A stretch of 64,000 bases of DNA from Sediminispirochaeta smaragdinae DSM 11293 (GTDB taxonomy: Bacteria > Spirochaetota > Spirochaetia > DSM-16054 > Sediminispirochaetaceae): positions 3,472,001-3,536,000 of the forward strand of contig NC_014364.1 in assembly GCF_000143985.1 (NCBI RefSeq), given 5' to 3'. Each line of letters starts with the position of its first letter. Position 1 is the stretch's first letter. Below, piece after piece: positions 36,154 to 45,034 of the stretch. Below the pieces are notes generated by a model, which was not told the DNA's origin, ran no database searches, and was given only the letters and a program-made list of their open reading frames with translations. Both the position numbers and the translations under genes were made by a program.

Positions 36154-37683
36154 TTACCTGTTTGTCTTTCGGTATTCCGACGGATTCAATCCCGTCGTAT
36201 CTTTAAAAACCCGACAAAAATATTTCGGATCTCTGTACCCAATTTTTTTACTAACAGAATACAATTTTAAATTAGTACCTATGAGCAACTCTTTTGCTTT
36301 CTGTATCCTGTATTCTTTCAGATACGTGCTAAAGTTGCTTCCCGTCTCAAGATGAAACTGGGTACTGAGGTATTCGGGGGTAACATTACTTTTTGCCGCA
36401 ATCTCTTCCAGGGTAATTCCCTGAGAATAAAATTCATGTATCATGTTTTTCACCCGTATCACAAGCAGACTTTCGTTCTGATTTTCTCCCAGTGATCCCG
36501 GTAAAAGGTGCAATAGAATATGTGTTGCATGCTCAAGTTCTCGCCATGTAATTGCCAAAGAGATCTGTTCCAGTAGCTGCTGCTGGTTAATAGCGGCATA
36601 ATCTTCATAAACAACCTCGCGGGCAATACTCAACACGGCCCAGATAAATCGGATAAATGACTCTTTAATTTCTCTTGGAGAAAAGAATCTTCTTTCGTTA
36701 TAGTAATCGATAAAATTCTTAATTCCAGATTCAAACGTATTTTTATCCAGTGTACAGAGAGCGGTGCGAACCCTACCCTCGATAAAAACAGGATAGGAAA
36801 CAGGATTGAGCTGCAGTCGATGTATTTCCGTCTTTGAAATCATTCTGTTATCTCCAAGAACAAGACTCCACTCAAGCAGCCCGCTGCTTTCTTTTGCAGC
36901 CTCCCTTATTTGATCTAAATCTTGAAACGAAGACCATACTGTTCCGAAATCTTTCAATCCATTCCTCCTCATTTCCGATGAAAAAAATGTATTGAACCAA
37001 TCATAAAGGGGTCTGCAATCTTTTACGTTGTAAATAACTATTAGTATATTGTATCTTTTCTGCTCCATAATGAGCTTATAACACAAACCAATCTTATTTT
37101 GCAAAATCATCTTTATTATCCGAACAAACTTTTGGTAGTCAGTTTCTGATCTTTTTCCAGTATATACATCGACAAGAGCAAAATAACCTTCTGTATCAAC
37201 CTGGTAATTTTCCGCAAGAAATCTTCTTGCCTTCTGATCAACTTCCATTTCTCCCGAGATAACAGAATGTAATATTTTCTCCATTGAGAATAAAGCTAGC
37301 TGTTCCTGATCAGATACAAGCTGGCTTTCTATATTTTTAAGGGATCGTGATAACTCGCCGACAGAAATCGGTTTAAGAAGATACTCGCTGACTCCCAACT
37401 GAAGAGCCTTGCGGGCATATGCAAATTCGGAATAGGCACTTAATACTATTGCTCGCACAGGAATATGATTTTCTTTCAGCCTATTCAACATTCCAAGCCC
37501 GTCAAGTTTCGGCATCCTGATATCGGTGATAACCAAATCAGGTCTTTTTTCCGTTATCATACGGGCTCCCTCTATTCCATCTTTTGCTTCTCCAAGCATC
37601 TGATAGTCCGGATTAATTTTTTGCACTAATTTTATGAGACCTTCTCGGATCCTGATCTCATTTTCTACGACAACAAACTTCAT
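36154..37683 (-). CDS. YesN-type response regulator with AraC DNA-binding domain
   Basis: Cytoplasmic activator of the adjacent sugar operon (inferred). The 509-residue product has an N-terminal receiver: VVVENEIRIREGLI (here EN replaces the usual ED/DD acidic pair), LVITDIRMPKLDGLGML with phospho-acceptor Asp54, and a KPI lysine near residue 102. A long middle region (about 125-400) has no recognised motif. The C-terminal AraC/XylS helix-turn-helix pair runs ITLEEIAAKSNVTPEYLSTQF to VSKKIGYRDPKYFCRVFKDTTGLNPSEYRK. It lies 7 bp after the sensor kinase gene. Confidence 0.9.
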   Translation of the reverse strand: MKFVVVENEIRIREGLIKLVQKINPDYQMLGEAKDGIEGARMITEKRPDLVITDIRMPKLDGLGMLNRLKENHIPVRAIVLSAYSEFAYARKALQLGVSEYLLKPISVGELSRSLKNIESQLVSDQEQLALFSMEKILHSVISGEMEVDQKARRFLAENYQVDTEGYFALVDVYTGKRSETDYQKFVRIIKMILQNKIGLCYKLIMEQKRYNILIVIYNVKDCRPLYDWFNTFFSSEMRRNGLKDFGTVWSSFQDLDQIREAAKESSGLLEWSLVLGDNRMISKTEIHRLQLNPVSYPVFIEGRVRTALCTLDKNTFESGIKNFIDYYNERRFFSPREIKESFIRFIWAVLSIAREVVYEDYAAINQQQLLEQISLAITWRELEHATHILLHLLPGSLGENQNESLLVIRVKNMIHEFYSQGITLEEIAAKSNVTPEYLSTQFHLETGSNFSTYLKEYRIQKAKELLIGTNLKLYSVSKKIGYRDPKYFCRVFKDTTGLNPSEYRKTNR

Positions 37684-37690
37684 GATTAAT

Positions 37691-39538
37691 CTATCCTTCG
37701 ATTTCAGTATACTCTATGTGAACAGCGGTCCCTCTTCCTTCAGTACTTTCAATGTCGATATGCACTCTCTCACCGTAATACATCCGAAAACGTTCCATTG
37801 CATTAAAAATTCCAAGTTGGCCCTTTTTGTTTAAAAACTCATAGTTACCTGCATTGATCTGTTCCAGTAGTTCCTGTTCAATACCGCTGCCATTATCTTT
37901 TATAAGAATAGAAATTACGTCTTCCGGTTTGCTGATTTCTATCAATAAAATTTGTTTCTGTTCTGAGTTCTCAAATCCGTGGATTATGGCATTCTCAACA
38001 AAAGGCTGAAGCAGTAATTTATGGATATGGCAATCAAGAACAGCTGGCGCTATTTTCAGGCAAGACTCAAAACTGTTTTTAAGCCTTGTCTGTTGCAAGA
38101 AAATGTATTGCTTGAGCCATTCGACCTCCCGTCTGATTTTTACAACACCATTACTATTATCAATACTATAACGTAATATCCTGGCGAGAGCATTTATTGC
38201 ATTACTAATTTCAAATTCGTTTTTGTCGATGGCCATCCAGTTTATAGTATCCAGAGTATTGTATAAAAAATGGGGATTTACCTGTGCTTCAAGAGCCCTG
38301 ATTTCTGCATTTTTTTGTTTTATTGAAGCAGCATGGACATCTTCGATTAATTCATTTATTTTTCTGACCATGAGGTTAAAGTTGTCAGCAATCTTTTCCA
38401 TTTCCAAGGGCATTCTACGGTCTTTCTCAACCCGAACAGAAAGTTTTCCTTCTCCTGCCATATTCATGGCTCTGACAACCGTATCTATGGATTGGGTTAA
38501 TCGTCTTGTAATCAGTAGAATAATGGCCAAAAGCGCACACACGGATAATACAATGACGAATATTGTTAGCTTTTGTTGATTCGTAATTTCCTGATACAGA
38601 GCCTTTCGATCTCTGACAAGAAAGATATTCCAACCCGTTTTTTCATCTTCAACCTCGTAGATGGATAGATTGTTTCCTCCATGATTGGCATTACCAGAAA
38701 CCATGGTACCGATAAGTCTTCTCTTTTCTTCCGGATCTTTTGGTAAAGGCAGCTTGGTTCCTATTTTTGATTTATCGGGATAGGATATAACCGTTCCATC
38801 CGCGCCAAGTATAACGGTACAACTTTTATCATGAGCATTTTTTTCTGTTTGTTGTTCAGCACATATATCACTAAGCATTTTTTCGTCGATAGATAAAATT
38901 ACGACTCCATTTTTTTTATAGATGTTTCGGTAATCGATTATTCTATGTGCTATATGGAAAAGGTAGTATTTCTTTGAAGAAAAATACGAGACTACATGAG
39001 AAGACATTATCTTTAAAGTATCTTTTGATGCTATCTGCCTGAAAAGTTTTTCAGGCCTGTCGTCTGAGGTATCCAGCCAAGAAGTCTTTGTATTGTAACC
39101 TGTCAGAACATCATCAAAAACCATGTTTCCACTACTCATCAGAATAGTAATGGATTGGATATAGGGCATGGTATAGATATATTCATGTAGCACATGCCTT
39201 AACTGGCTGTTGTTTATTTCCAGTTCATTTCCGGCATTGATGTTGTCAATTAATTTTACTATCTCATCGTCGGTATATATTCTATATAAGAGATCTTCAT
39301 AAAATCCGAGTTTTGTCTGAATATTTCTTTGTGTCTGCACAAGATTGTTACTTTCAATAACATCGATATTCTTCTGCAGAATGGATATTATGTTGTAATA
39401 TGATATGACTTGCACAAGTATAACTGGTAAAATGGAAAGCAGACAAAAGGATATTATAAGAAATGTTTTAAAACTTTTTTTTGTGCGAAAAAGACGCTTT
39501 AGTTTTAGTAAAACGGCAGAACAATTTCTTACTATCAT
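37691..39538 (-). CDS. YesM-type sensor histidine kinase
   Basis: The 615-residue product has a membrane helix at about residues 25-48, an extracytoplasmic sensor region (about 50-320, Cache-like), and a second helix (about 323-343). A HAMP domain (about 345-400) precedes the His_kinase region QVNPHFLYNTLDTINWMAI with the phospho-accepting histidine. The ATPase domain has LLQPFVENAIIHGFE (N box) and IKDNGSGIEQ. This is the LytS/YesM architecture that pairs with AraC-type regulators for polysaccharide uptake. No Shine-Dalgarno sequence is obvious at the ATG. It is upstream of, and almost contiguous with, its partner. Confidence 0.92.
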   Translation of the reverse strand: MIVRNCSAVLLKLKRLFRTKKSFKTFLIISFCLLSILPVILVQVISYYNIISILQKNIDVIESNNLVQTQRNIQTKLGFYEDLLYRIYTDDEIVKLIDNINAGNELEINNSQLRHVLHEYIYTMPYIQSITILMSSGNMVFDDVLTGYNTKTSWLDTSDDRPEKLFRQIASKDTLKIMSSHVVSYFSSKKYYLFHIAHRIIDYRNIYKKNGVVILSIDEKMLSDICAEQQTEKNAHDKSCTVILGADGTVISYPDKSKIGTKLPLPKDPEEKRRLIGTMVSGNANHGGNNLSIYEVEDEKTGWNIFLVRDRKALYQEITNQQKLTIFVIVLSVCALLAIILLITRRLTQSIDTVVRAMNMAGEGKLSVRVEKDRRMPLEMEKIADNFNLMVRKINELIEDVHAASIKQKNAEIRALEAQVNPHFLYNTLDTINWMAIDKNEFEISNAINALARILRYSIDNSNGVVKIRREVEWLKQYIFLQQTRLKNSFESCLKIAPAVLDCHIHKLLLQPFVENAIIHGFENSEQKQILLIEISKPEDVISILIKDNGSGIEQELLEQINAGNYEFLNKKGQLGIFNAMERFRMYYGERVHIDIESTEGRGTAVHIEYTEIEG

Positions 39539-39659
39539 AATATTGTATCAAGTATGCAGCACAATATTTAATATCGCAAGTATTTATTAGCCCGAGATTA
39601 CGCCTCAGATGTAGCAAAGGATTTCAGATTTATCAAGCGAAGGATATGTGATCTATTCG

Positions 39660-39688
39660 AACCTGATCAAGGCGAGATTGATCAGGTT
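39660..39688. repeat. Perfect 11-bp inverted repeat after the ABC exporter
   Basis: AACCTGATCAA (39660-39670) and TTGATCAGGTT (39678-39688) enclose a 7-nt loop, 21 bp beyond the stop of the exporter gene. There is no T-run, so it may be a factor-dependent or stabilising 3' hairpin. Confidence 0.5.
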
Positions 39689-39709
39689 CTTGATGTTACA
39701 GGCTTAGTA

Positions 39710-41650
39710 TTATTCAAGCTCAAAGGCTCCTGTGTAAAGTTGATAATACTTTCCTTTCTTCTCAATTAGCTGTTCATGATTTCCTTTCTCAATAATATGC
39801 CCATGTTCCAGAACCATAATGATATCGGCATTGCGAATTGTGGAAAGACGATGAGCAATCACAAAAACCGTACGTCCTTTCATAAGAGCATCCATACCCT
39901 TTTGCACGATGGCTTCGGTTCTCGTATCAATAGAGGAGGTCGCCTCATCGAGAATCATTACCGGGGGATCTGCAACCGCCGCGCGTGCAATGGAGATTAA
40001 CTGCCTTTGTCCCTGAGAGAGACCGCTGCCGTTGCCTTCAAGCACCGTATCATATCCCTGGGGCAACATGTGAATGAAACTGTCCGCGTTAGAAAGTTTA
40101 GCAGCAGCTATGCATTCCTCATCGCTTGCGTCCAGCTTGCCATACCGTATGTTCTCCATCACGGTACCGGTAAATAGGTTTACATCCTGCAATACAATAC
40201 CGAGTGAACGTCGAAGGTCCGGCTTTTTAATTTTGTTGATGTTGATAGTATCGTAACGTATTTTGCCGTCTGCAATATCATAAAACCGATTAATAAGGTT
40301 TGTTATAGTGGTTTTACCTGCACCGGTAGCGCCTACAAGCGCCACTTTTTGCCCCGGTTCGGCATACAGGTCGACATTATGGAGGACAATCTTGTTTTTT
40401 TCATACCCGAAATCGACATTATCAAAAACAATTTTTCCCTTCATTTTCGTATAGGTAAGCGAACCATCGCCATGAGGATGCTTCCAGGCCCAGATGTCTG
40501 TACGCTCGCGACACTCCCTGATCTCGCCGTTTTCTTCTTTGGCATTGACCAGGGTAACATATCCCTCGTCCTTTTCCTCTTCTGCATCGAGAAAATCAAA
40601 AATACGCGATGCGCCGGCCAGGGCCATAATTACCATATTAAACTGCATGGAAACCTGGCCGATAGGCATAATAAAACTGCGGGACAAGGTAAGAAAAGAG
40701 ACAATGGTACCGATGGTTAAAACATCGGCTCCAGAGAGGCTAATGTTTTTGATGCCTCCAATAGCAGCAGCCCCGCCGACAATGGCAAGGAGCACATATA
40801 ACACATATCCCATGTTGGCTACAATAGGCATAGTGATGTTCCCGTATTTGTTGGCCTGAGTAGCACTCGCACAGAGCTCATCATTTTTTTTATCAAAGGC
40901 TTCTTTTGCTTTTTCCTCATAACAGAAAACCTTAACGACCTTTTGCCCGTTGATCATTTCCTCAATATATCCATCCACGTCTCCTAAGGATTCCTGTTGC
41001 TTCATAAAGTGGACACTACTTTTTCCGACCAGTAGTTTGATTAATTTTAATAGGGCCAATGTGAACAAGACAACAAAGACTGTCAGCCATACACTGAGGT
41101 ACAACATGGAAAAGAACACCGTGGCAATCGTGACAACGGACGCAAACATCTGAGGCAGGCTTTGGGACATCATTTGACGCAGTGTGTCGGCATCATTGGT
41201 GTAATAGCTCATAACATCACCATGACTGTGCGTATCAAAGAATTTAATAGGCAGACTCTGCATATGCGCAAACATGTTATCGCGTATACGTTTGAGCGTC
41301 CCTTGAGAAATAACCACCATCATTCTGTTATAGAAAAGCGTTGCCAAAACTCCGATACTATATATTGATCCCATGAAGAGCAGGGCCCGCAGGAGCAAAG
41401 AAAAATCGGGATGCTGCTGTCCAAGTAAAGGGATGATATAGGTGTCAATCAAAGACTGCAGGAACAATGCCGATGCAGCATTGGCCCCCGCACTGAGTAT
41501 GATACAGATAATGACGAAAGTGAGCCGAAGCCTATATTCCTTCATATACGATAACAATCGTTTAATTGTGCCGGGCTTGAACTGTTTAAATACAGGCTCT
41601 CTTGCCGAATTCAAGTTTCCTTCTATTTTCGTCTCTTTTGTATTATTCAT
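39710..41650 (-). CDS. ABC exporter half-transporter (canonical NBD of a heterodimer)
   Basis: The 646-residue product has a six-helix membrane domain (about residues 28-330), a charged insertion before the ATPase (VTLVNAKEENGEIRECRERT), and an ATPase with VGATGAGKTTITNL (Walker A), GLSQGQRQLISIARA (signature; Gln in place of Gly), and VMILDEATSSIDTRTE with the catalytic glutamate. It pairs with the adjacent gene, whose Walker B glutamate is changed, as in TM287/288-type heterodimeric drug exporters. The start at 41650 (MNNTKE) follows AGAGAG and overlaps the partner stop by 8 bp. A longer frame to 41722 would overlap more and is rejected. Confidence 0.92.
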   Translation of the reverse strand: MNNTKETKIEGNLNSAREPVFKQFKPGTIKRLLSYMKEYRLRLTFVIICIILSAGANAASALFLQSLIDTYIIPLLGQQHPDFSLLLRALLFMGSIYSIGVLATLFYNRMMVVISQGTLKRIRDNMFAHMQSLPIKFFDTHSHGDVMSYYTNDADTLRQMMSQSLPQMFASVVTIATVFFSMLYLSVWLTVFVVLFTLALLKLIKLLVGKSSVHFMKQQESLGDVDGYIEEMINGQKVVKVFCYEEKAKEAFDKKNDELCASATQANKYGNITMPIVANMGYVLYVLLAIVGGAAAIGGIKNISLSGADVLTIGTIVSFLTLSRSFIMPIGQVSMQFNMVIMALAGASRIFDFLDAEEEKDEGYVTLVNAKEENGEIRECRERTDIWAWKHPHGDGSLTYTKMKGKIVFDNVDFGYEKNKIVLHNVDLYAEPGQKVALVGATGAGKTTITNLINRFYDIADGKIRYDTININKIKKPDLRRSLGIVLQDVNLFTGTVMENIRYGKLDASDEECIAAAKLSNADSFIHMLPQGYDTVLEGNGSGLSQGQRQLISIARAAVADPPVMILDEATSSIDTRTEAIVQKGMDALMKGRTVFVIAHRLSTIRNADIIMVLEHGHIIEKGNHEQLIEKKGKYYQLYTGAFELE

Positions 41651-43394
41651 GAATAAGACTCTCTCTGTTCTGGGATTCATACACTTCTCGGTAAATCTTG
41701 CATGTCTCAAGTAGCTCATCATGCGTTCCTATGGCATTAATCCTGCCCTCATCCAGCACAATGATTTTGTCTGCATCCTGGATCGACTTTATGCGCTGAG
41801 CGATGATAATCTTTGTCGTATCGGGAATTTCCTTTTTAAATGCATGCCGAATCAGAGAATCCGTCGTGGTGTCTACAGCACTGGTGGAATCATCAAGTAT
41901 CAGTATTTTTGGATTTTTCAACAGTGCTCTTGCAATACACAACCGCTGTTTCTGACCGCCGGAAACATTGGCGCCACCCTGTTCAATATAGGTGTCATAT
42001 GTATCGGGAAATTCCTGTACGAAACTGTCGGCCTGTGCCTGTTTGCAAACCCTGATTAAGTCTTCATCGGAAGCATGTTCATTGCCCCAGCGAAGGTTTT
42101 CTTTGATCGTTCCGGAAAACAAAACGTTCTTTTGCAGGACCATGGCAACCTGATTGCGCAATGATTCAATGTCGTAATTTCGAACGTCTACACCACCGAC
42201 GGTTAACCTTCCGCTTACTACATCATAAAGACGAGGAATAAGTTGGACCAAACTAGATTTCGATGCCCCAGTTCCGCCAAGAATACCAACCGTTTCCCCC
42301 GATTCTATGGAGAAATTGATGCCATCGAGAACCGGTTTGTCTGTTTTCCTCGCATAAGAGAAACTAACGTTTTCAAAGGAAACAGAGCCATTTTTCACCT
42401 CATATACAGGCTCATCACAGTTTTTAAGATCGCTCTCCTCTGTCAGAACCTCAACAATACGTTCAGCAGATGCTCGGGAAATGATGATCATGACAAAGAC
42501 CATGGAAAGCATCATCAAGCTCATTAAGATCTGCATTGTATACGTAATAAGCCCGGTAAGATCGCCGGTGGAAAGACCTATAGCCGGATTATTATTGCTG
42601 GCAATTATAGCCTTTGCACTGAGCCATGAAATCAATATCATAGCGGCATAGACGCAAAATTGCATGAGCGGCATATTGAATGCCAGTATCTTTTCGGCTT
42701 TGGAAAAATCTTTAAAAATGAGCTCAGATATCCTACCGAACTTTTTTTCTTCATGAGCCTCTCTGGTAAATGATTTTACAACACGTATTCCTCTCAGATT
42801 CTCCTGGGCAACGCTATTCAACTTATCGTATGTCTTAAAGATCCTCACAAAAATTGGATGAACGTATGTAGCAATAAATAAAAGACCGAATAAGAGCACG
42901 GGCATAATCACAAGAAAAATCAGAGAGATATGAGCATCTATGCGGAAGGCCATGATCAAGGCAAAAATCATAATAAAGGGACTTCGTATCGCCATGCGGA
43001 TGAACATCATATAGGCATTCTGGACATTGGTAATATCTGTAGTCAGCCGGGTAACCAAACTTGCAGTAGAAAACTTGTCAACATTCGAAAATGAAAAATT
43101 CTGAACATTGTAATATATATCATGGCGCAAATTCTTTGCAAAACCGGCAGATGCTATAGCGGCGCTACGTCCCGCCAGAATGCCGGAAATGAGGGATATC
43201 ATAGAGCAGAAAACCAGTCCCAAGCCTATTTTAAACACATTGGACATATCTTCCTGCATGATTCCGTAGTCAATCAGATAAGCCATTAACGTAGGTATTA
43301 AGACTTCCATAATGGATTCAAATATCACATATACCGGCGTCAGGATAGAATCTTTTTTATACTGCCGGATACTGGATAGTAGTACTTTAATCAT
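41643..43394 (-). CDS. ABC exporter half-transporter (degenerate NBD of a heterodimer)
   Basis: The 583-residue product has six membrane helices (about residues 15-310) and an ATPase domain. Walker A reads LGGTGASKSSLVQL, with Ser before the lysine. The signature is NVSGGQKQRLCIARALL. In Walker B the catalytic glutamate is replaced by aspartate (ILILDDSTSAVDTTTD). Such asymmetry marks the non-hydrolysing half of heterodimeric exporters. It is 44 bp downstream of the MarR gene and overlaps the second half-transporter, so all three are one operon, probably exporting a toxic compound that MarR senses. Confidence 0.92.
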   Translation of the reverse strand: MIKVLLSSIRQYKKDSILTPVYVIFESIMEVLIPTLMAYLIDYGIMQEDMSNVFKIGLGLVFCSMISLISGILAGRSAAIASAGFAKNLRHDIYYNVQNFSFSNVDKFSTASLVTRLTTDITNVQNAYMMFIRMAIRSPFIMIFALIMAFRIDAHISLIFLVIMPVLLFGLLFIATYVHPIFVRIFKTYDKLNSVAQENLRGIRVVKSFTREAHEEKKFGRISELIFKDFSKAEKILAFNMPLMQFCVYAAMILISWLSAKAIIASNNNPAIGLSTGDLTGLITYTMQILMSLMMLSMVFVMIIISRASAERIVEVLTEESDLKNCDEPVYEVKNGSVSFENVSFSYARKTDKPVLDGINFSIESGETVGILGGTGASKSSLVQLIPRLYDVVSGRLTVGGVDVRNYDIESLRNQVAMVLQKNVLFSGTIKENLRWGNEHASDEDLIRVCKQAQADSFVQEFPDTYDTYIEQGGANVSGGQKQRLCIARALLKNPKILILDDSTSAVDTTTDSLIRHAFKKEIPDTTKIIIAQRIKSIQDADKIIVLDEGRINAIGTHDELLETCKIYREVYESQNRESLIHE

Positions 43395-43438
43395 AATGAT
43401 CTCCTTAACCTGTTGCTTGCGTACTACATAGAGGGAAT

Positions 43439-43897
43439 TTATTTATTAGATATATTTTCCTTCATCCGTTGTAAAAGCATGTACAGCATTTTCAATTCGT
43501 CGTCCGTAAACCCCTGGGTCAGAATACGTTCCATCCGGTCAATATCTTCCCTCATGAGGTCCTGAATCTTCTTTGCCTTTTTTGTGAGAACAATTTTTTT
43601 TAAGCGTGCATCATGCTTGACGGCCAACCTTTGAATCAAGCCTTTTTGCTCCATCAGGCTGAGCACATTCGACACAGTCGATCTGGTAATATTGAAATGT
43701 TCTTCAATATCTTTCTGGTAAACATCTCTTCCCGCATCTGTATTTCTCGCAAGATATCCAATGATCCACCCGTTGTTCCCGGTTATTGCCTCGATTTCCT
43801 TTTTATTGGAAGAAAACTCAAAATAACGCCGGACAAGATTATTCAACGTGCGGAGTTCCAACCCCATCCTTATTTCATCCATGAACCACGTTCCCAT
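43439..43897 (-). CDS. MarR-family transcriptional regulator
   Basis: The 152-residue product has the MarR winged helix: QKDIEEHFNITRSTVSNVLSLMEQKGLIQRLAVKHDARLKKIVLTKKA (about residues 61-108), flanked by helical dimerisation segments. It is the first gene of an operon with a heterodimeric ABC exporter and almost certainly represses it. Starts at 43897 or 43882 are both possible; neither has a strong Shine-Dalgarno sequence. The 43897 ATG lies directly beside the operator palindrome. Confidence 0.9.
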   Translation of the reverse strand: MGTWFMDEIRMGLELRTLNNLVRRYFEFSSNKKEIEAITGNNGWIIGYLARNTDAGRDVYQKDIEEHFNITRSTVSNVLSLMEQKGLIQRLAVKHDARLKKIVLTKKAKKIQDLMREDIDRMERILTQGFTDDELKMLYMLLQRMKENISNK

Positions 43898-43898
43898 G

Positions 43899-43928
43899 TC
43901 AATTTTGTTTCATATAAAACAAAATTGA
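43899..43928 (-). promoter_or_regulatory. MarR operator, perfect 12-bp inverted repeat
   Basis: TCAATTTTGTTT (43899-43910) and AAACAAAATTGA (43917-43928) are perfect inverted repeats separated by 6 bp. The -10 box (TATATG on the minus strand, 43911-43916) forms the spacer of the palindrome, so binding would exclude RNA polymerase. Confidence 0.85.
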
Positions 43929-43939
43929 CAAAATGTAAA
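43911..43939 (-). promoter_or_regulatory. Promoter of marR-ABC exporter operon
   Basis: On the minus strand TTTACA (43934-43939) and TATATG (43911-43916) have a 17-bp spacer. The start would lie within a few bases of the marR ATG, giving a very short or absent leader. Confidence 0.65.
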
Positions 43940-44064
43940 GTGGTTTTGGAGCTATTTCGACGAGGAGATCCAGGCATAATACCACTCGGAGGTTACACAA
44001 GAGCTTACCGCTTCTCTCCCAGTTCAATAGAGACAGAGGTGCCCAATACTTAGCGTCTGGATTA

Positions 44065-44733
44065 TTAGTTTTCTTTCAAATCATCCTTTAGCTGGAGATA
44101 ATCCTCCCTGGATAGCTCTCCTTTGGCATAGCGCGAACGGATAATCTCTTTCGCTGTCCCTGAGTCAAAGGTTATACGTGTCTTTTTTGCTTTTACCAGT
44201 GCAATAATAAGAACGATCACGGCAATCAACAGTACAAGACAAATCGCACAGAGCCAGGGGGTCATCAATCCGGCCATCACGTCAGGGCTGCCCGGACCGT
44301 ACCATCCGCTGCTTACTCCCCAGGAACCCATCATGCCCGGACCCATCATGCCGTATCCCGACATTCCCGGCCCCCAAAGCCCGGAGCTAAGATCTCCGTT
44401 ACTCTGGAGATAGCGGTAGCCCATAAGGCGGTGCATGGAAGCAAGCTGCTCAGAGCCCTCTCCTCCCATCATCTGATCCATCCATTCATGTTGCTGTTCA
44501 TCCGAAATCATAATCCCCATAACTGCATCACCAAGTTCTTCCAGAAGCTTTGGAGAGACCCTGTCGGGATTTATTTCGCTGATGGTGTCTACACCCTGGG
44601 TTTGCTCGATTTCTGCAATTATCTGGTCGATACCGCTGCCGTGCCCACCTTCATTTGCCGTGAGAACAAACGCCGGAACCAGTAAAAAACTCAAACTTAG
44701 TATACCGATTGCACACCGTTTTATTATAGTCAT
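44065..44733 (-). CDS. Exported/membrane SHOCT-domain protein with Met/Gly-rich segment
   Basis: The 222-residue product has a signal-like N-terminus (residues 1-26) and an acidic, His-containing start of the mature part. A middle region rich in Met, Gly and Trp follows (GPGMSGYGMMGPGMMGSWG, about 125-143), then a membrane helix (about 160-183). The C-terminal SHOCT motif reads IIRSRYAKGELSREDYLQLKDDL. Methionine-rich stretches bind soft metals such as Cu(I). With a CopB-like ATPase two genes downstream, I infer a periplasmic metal-handling role. It is last on the strand in this run, 23 bp after the other SHOCT gene. Confidence 0.75.
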   Translation of the reverse strand: MTIIKRCAIGILSLSFLLVPAFVLTANEGGHGSGIDQIIAEIEQTQGVDTISEINPDRVSPKLLEELGDAVMGIMISDEQQHEWMDQMMGGEGSEQLASMHRLMGYRYLQSNGDLSSGLWGPGMSGYGMMGPGMMGSWGVSSGWYGPGSPDVMAGLMTPWLCAICLVLLIAVIVLIIALVKAKKTRITFDSGTAKEIIRSRYAKGELSREDYLQLKDDLKEN

Positions 44734-44756
44734 ACCAATCCTCCTGTAATGTTAAA

Positions 44757-45023
44757 CTAAGCTTTATTCCCAAGATCGGCCTTCATCTGCATGTACTCTT
44801 CCCTGGAAATCTCGCCTTTGGCATACCGCTCATCAAGGATTTCTTCTGCAGTTTGTTTGTCATTTGCGGTACCTTCATGCCATCCGCCACCGGGACGGTT
44901 AAGCGCCCACCGGATAAGAAAGACGCCTCCTACAATCAGGCCTGCTAATATCAGTATCATTACTATACCTCCTCCATATCCCCAGTGCATTGTTCCGGGA
45001 TACCATCCCCATCCATTCATCAT
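44757..45023 (-). CDS. Small SHOCT-domain membrane protein
   Basis: The 88-residue product starts MMNGWGWYPGTMHWGYGGG, has one membrane helix (about residues 20-40) and ends with ILDERYAKGEISREEYMQMKADL, a clear SHOCT motif. Proteins of this size and form are often encoded beside copper ATPases and multicopper oxidases. It is 11 bp after the P-type ATPase gene and likely co-transcribed with it; the function is unproven. Confidence 0.78.
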   Translation of the reverse strand: MMNGWGWYPGTMHWGYGGGIVMILILAGLIVGGVFLIRWALNRPGGGWHEGTANDKQTAEEILDERYAKGEISREEYMQMKADLGNKA

Positions 45024-45034
45024 ATTTTTGCCTC

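Noticed and set aside
25363-39700. A genomic island bounded by tRNA-Pro repeats
   Set aside because: No repeat of the tRNA 3' end and no integrase gene were found in the window.
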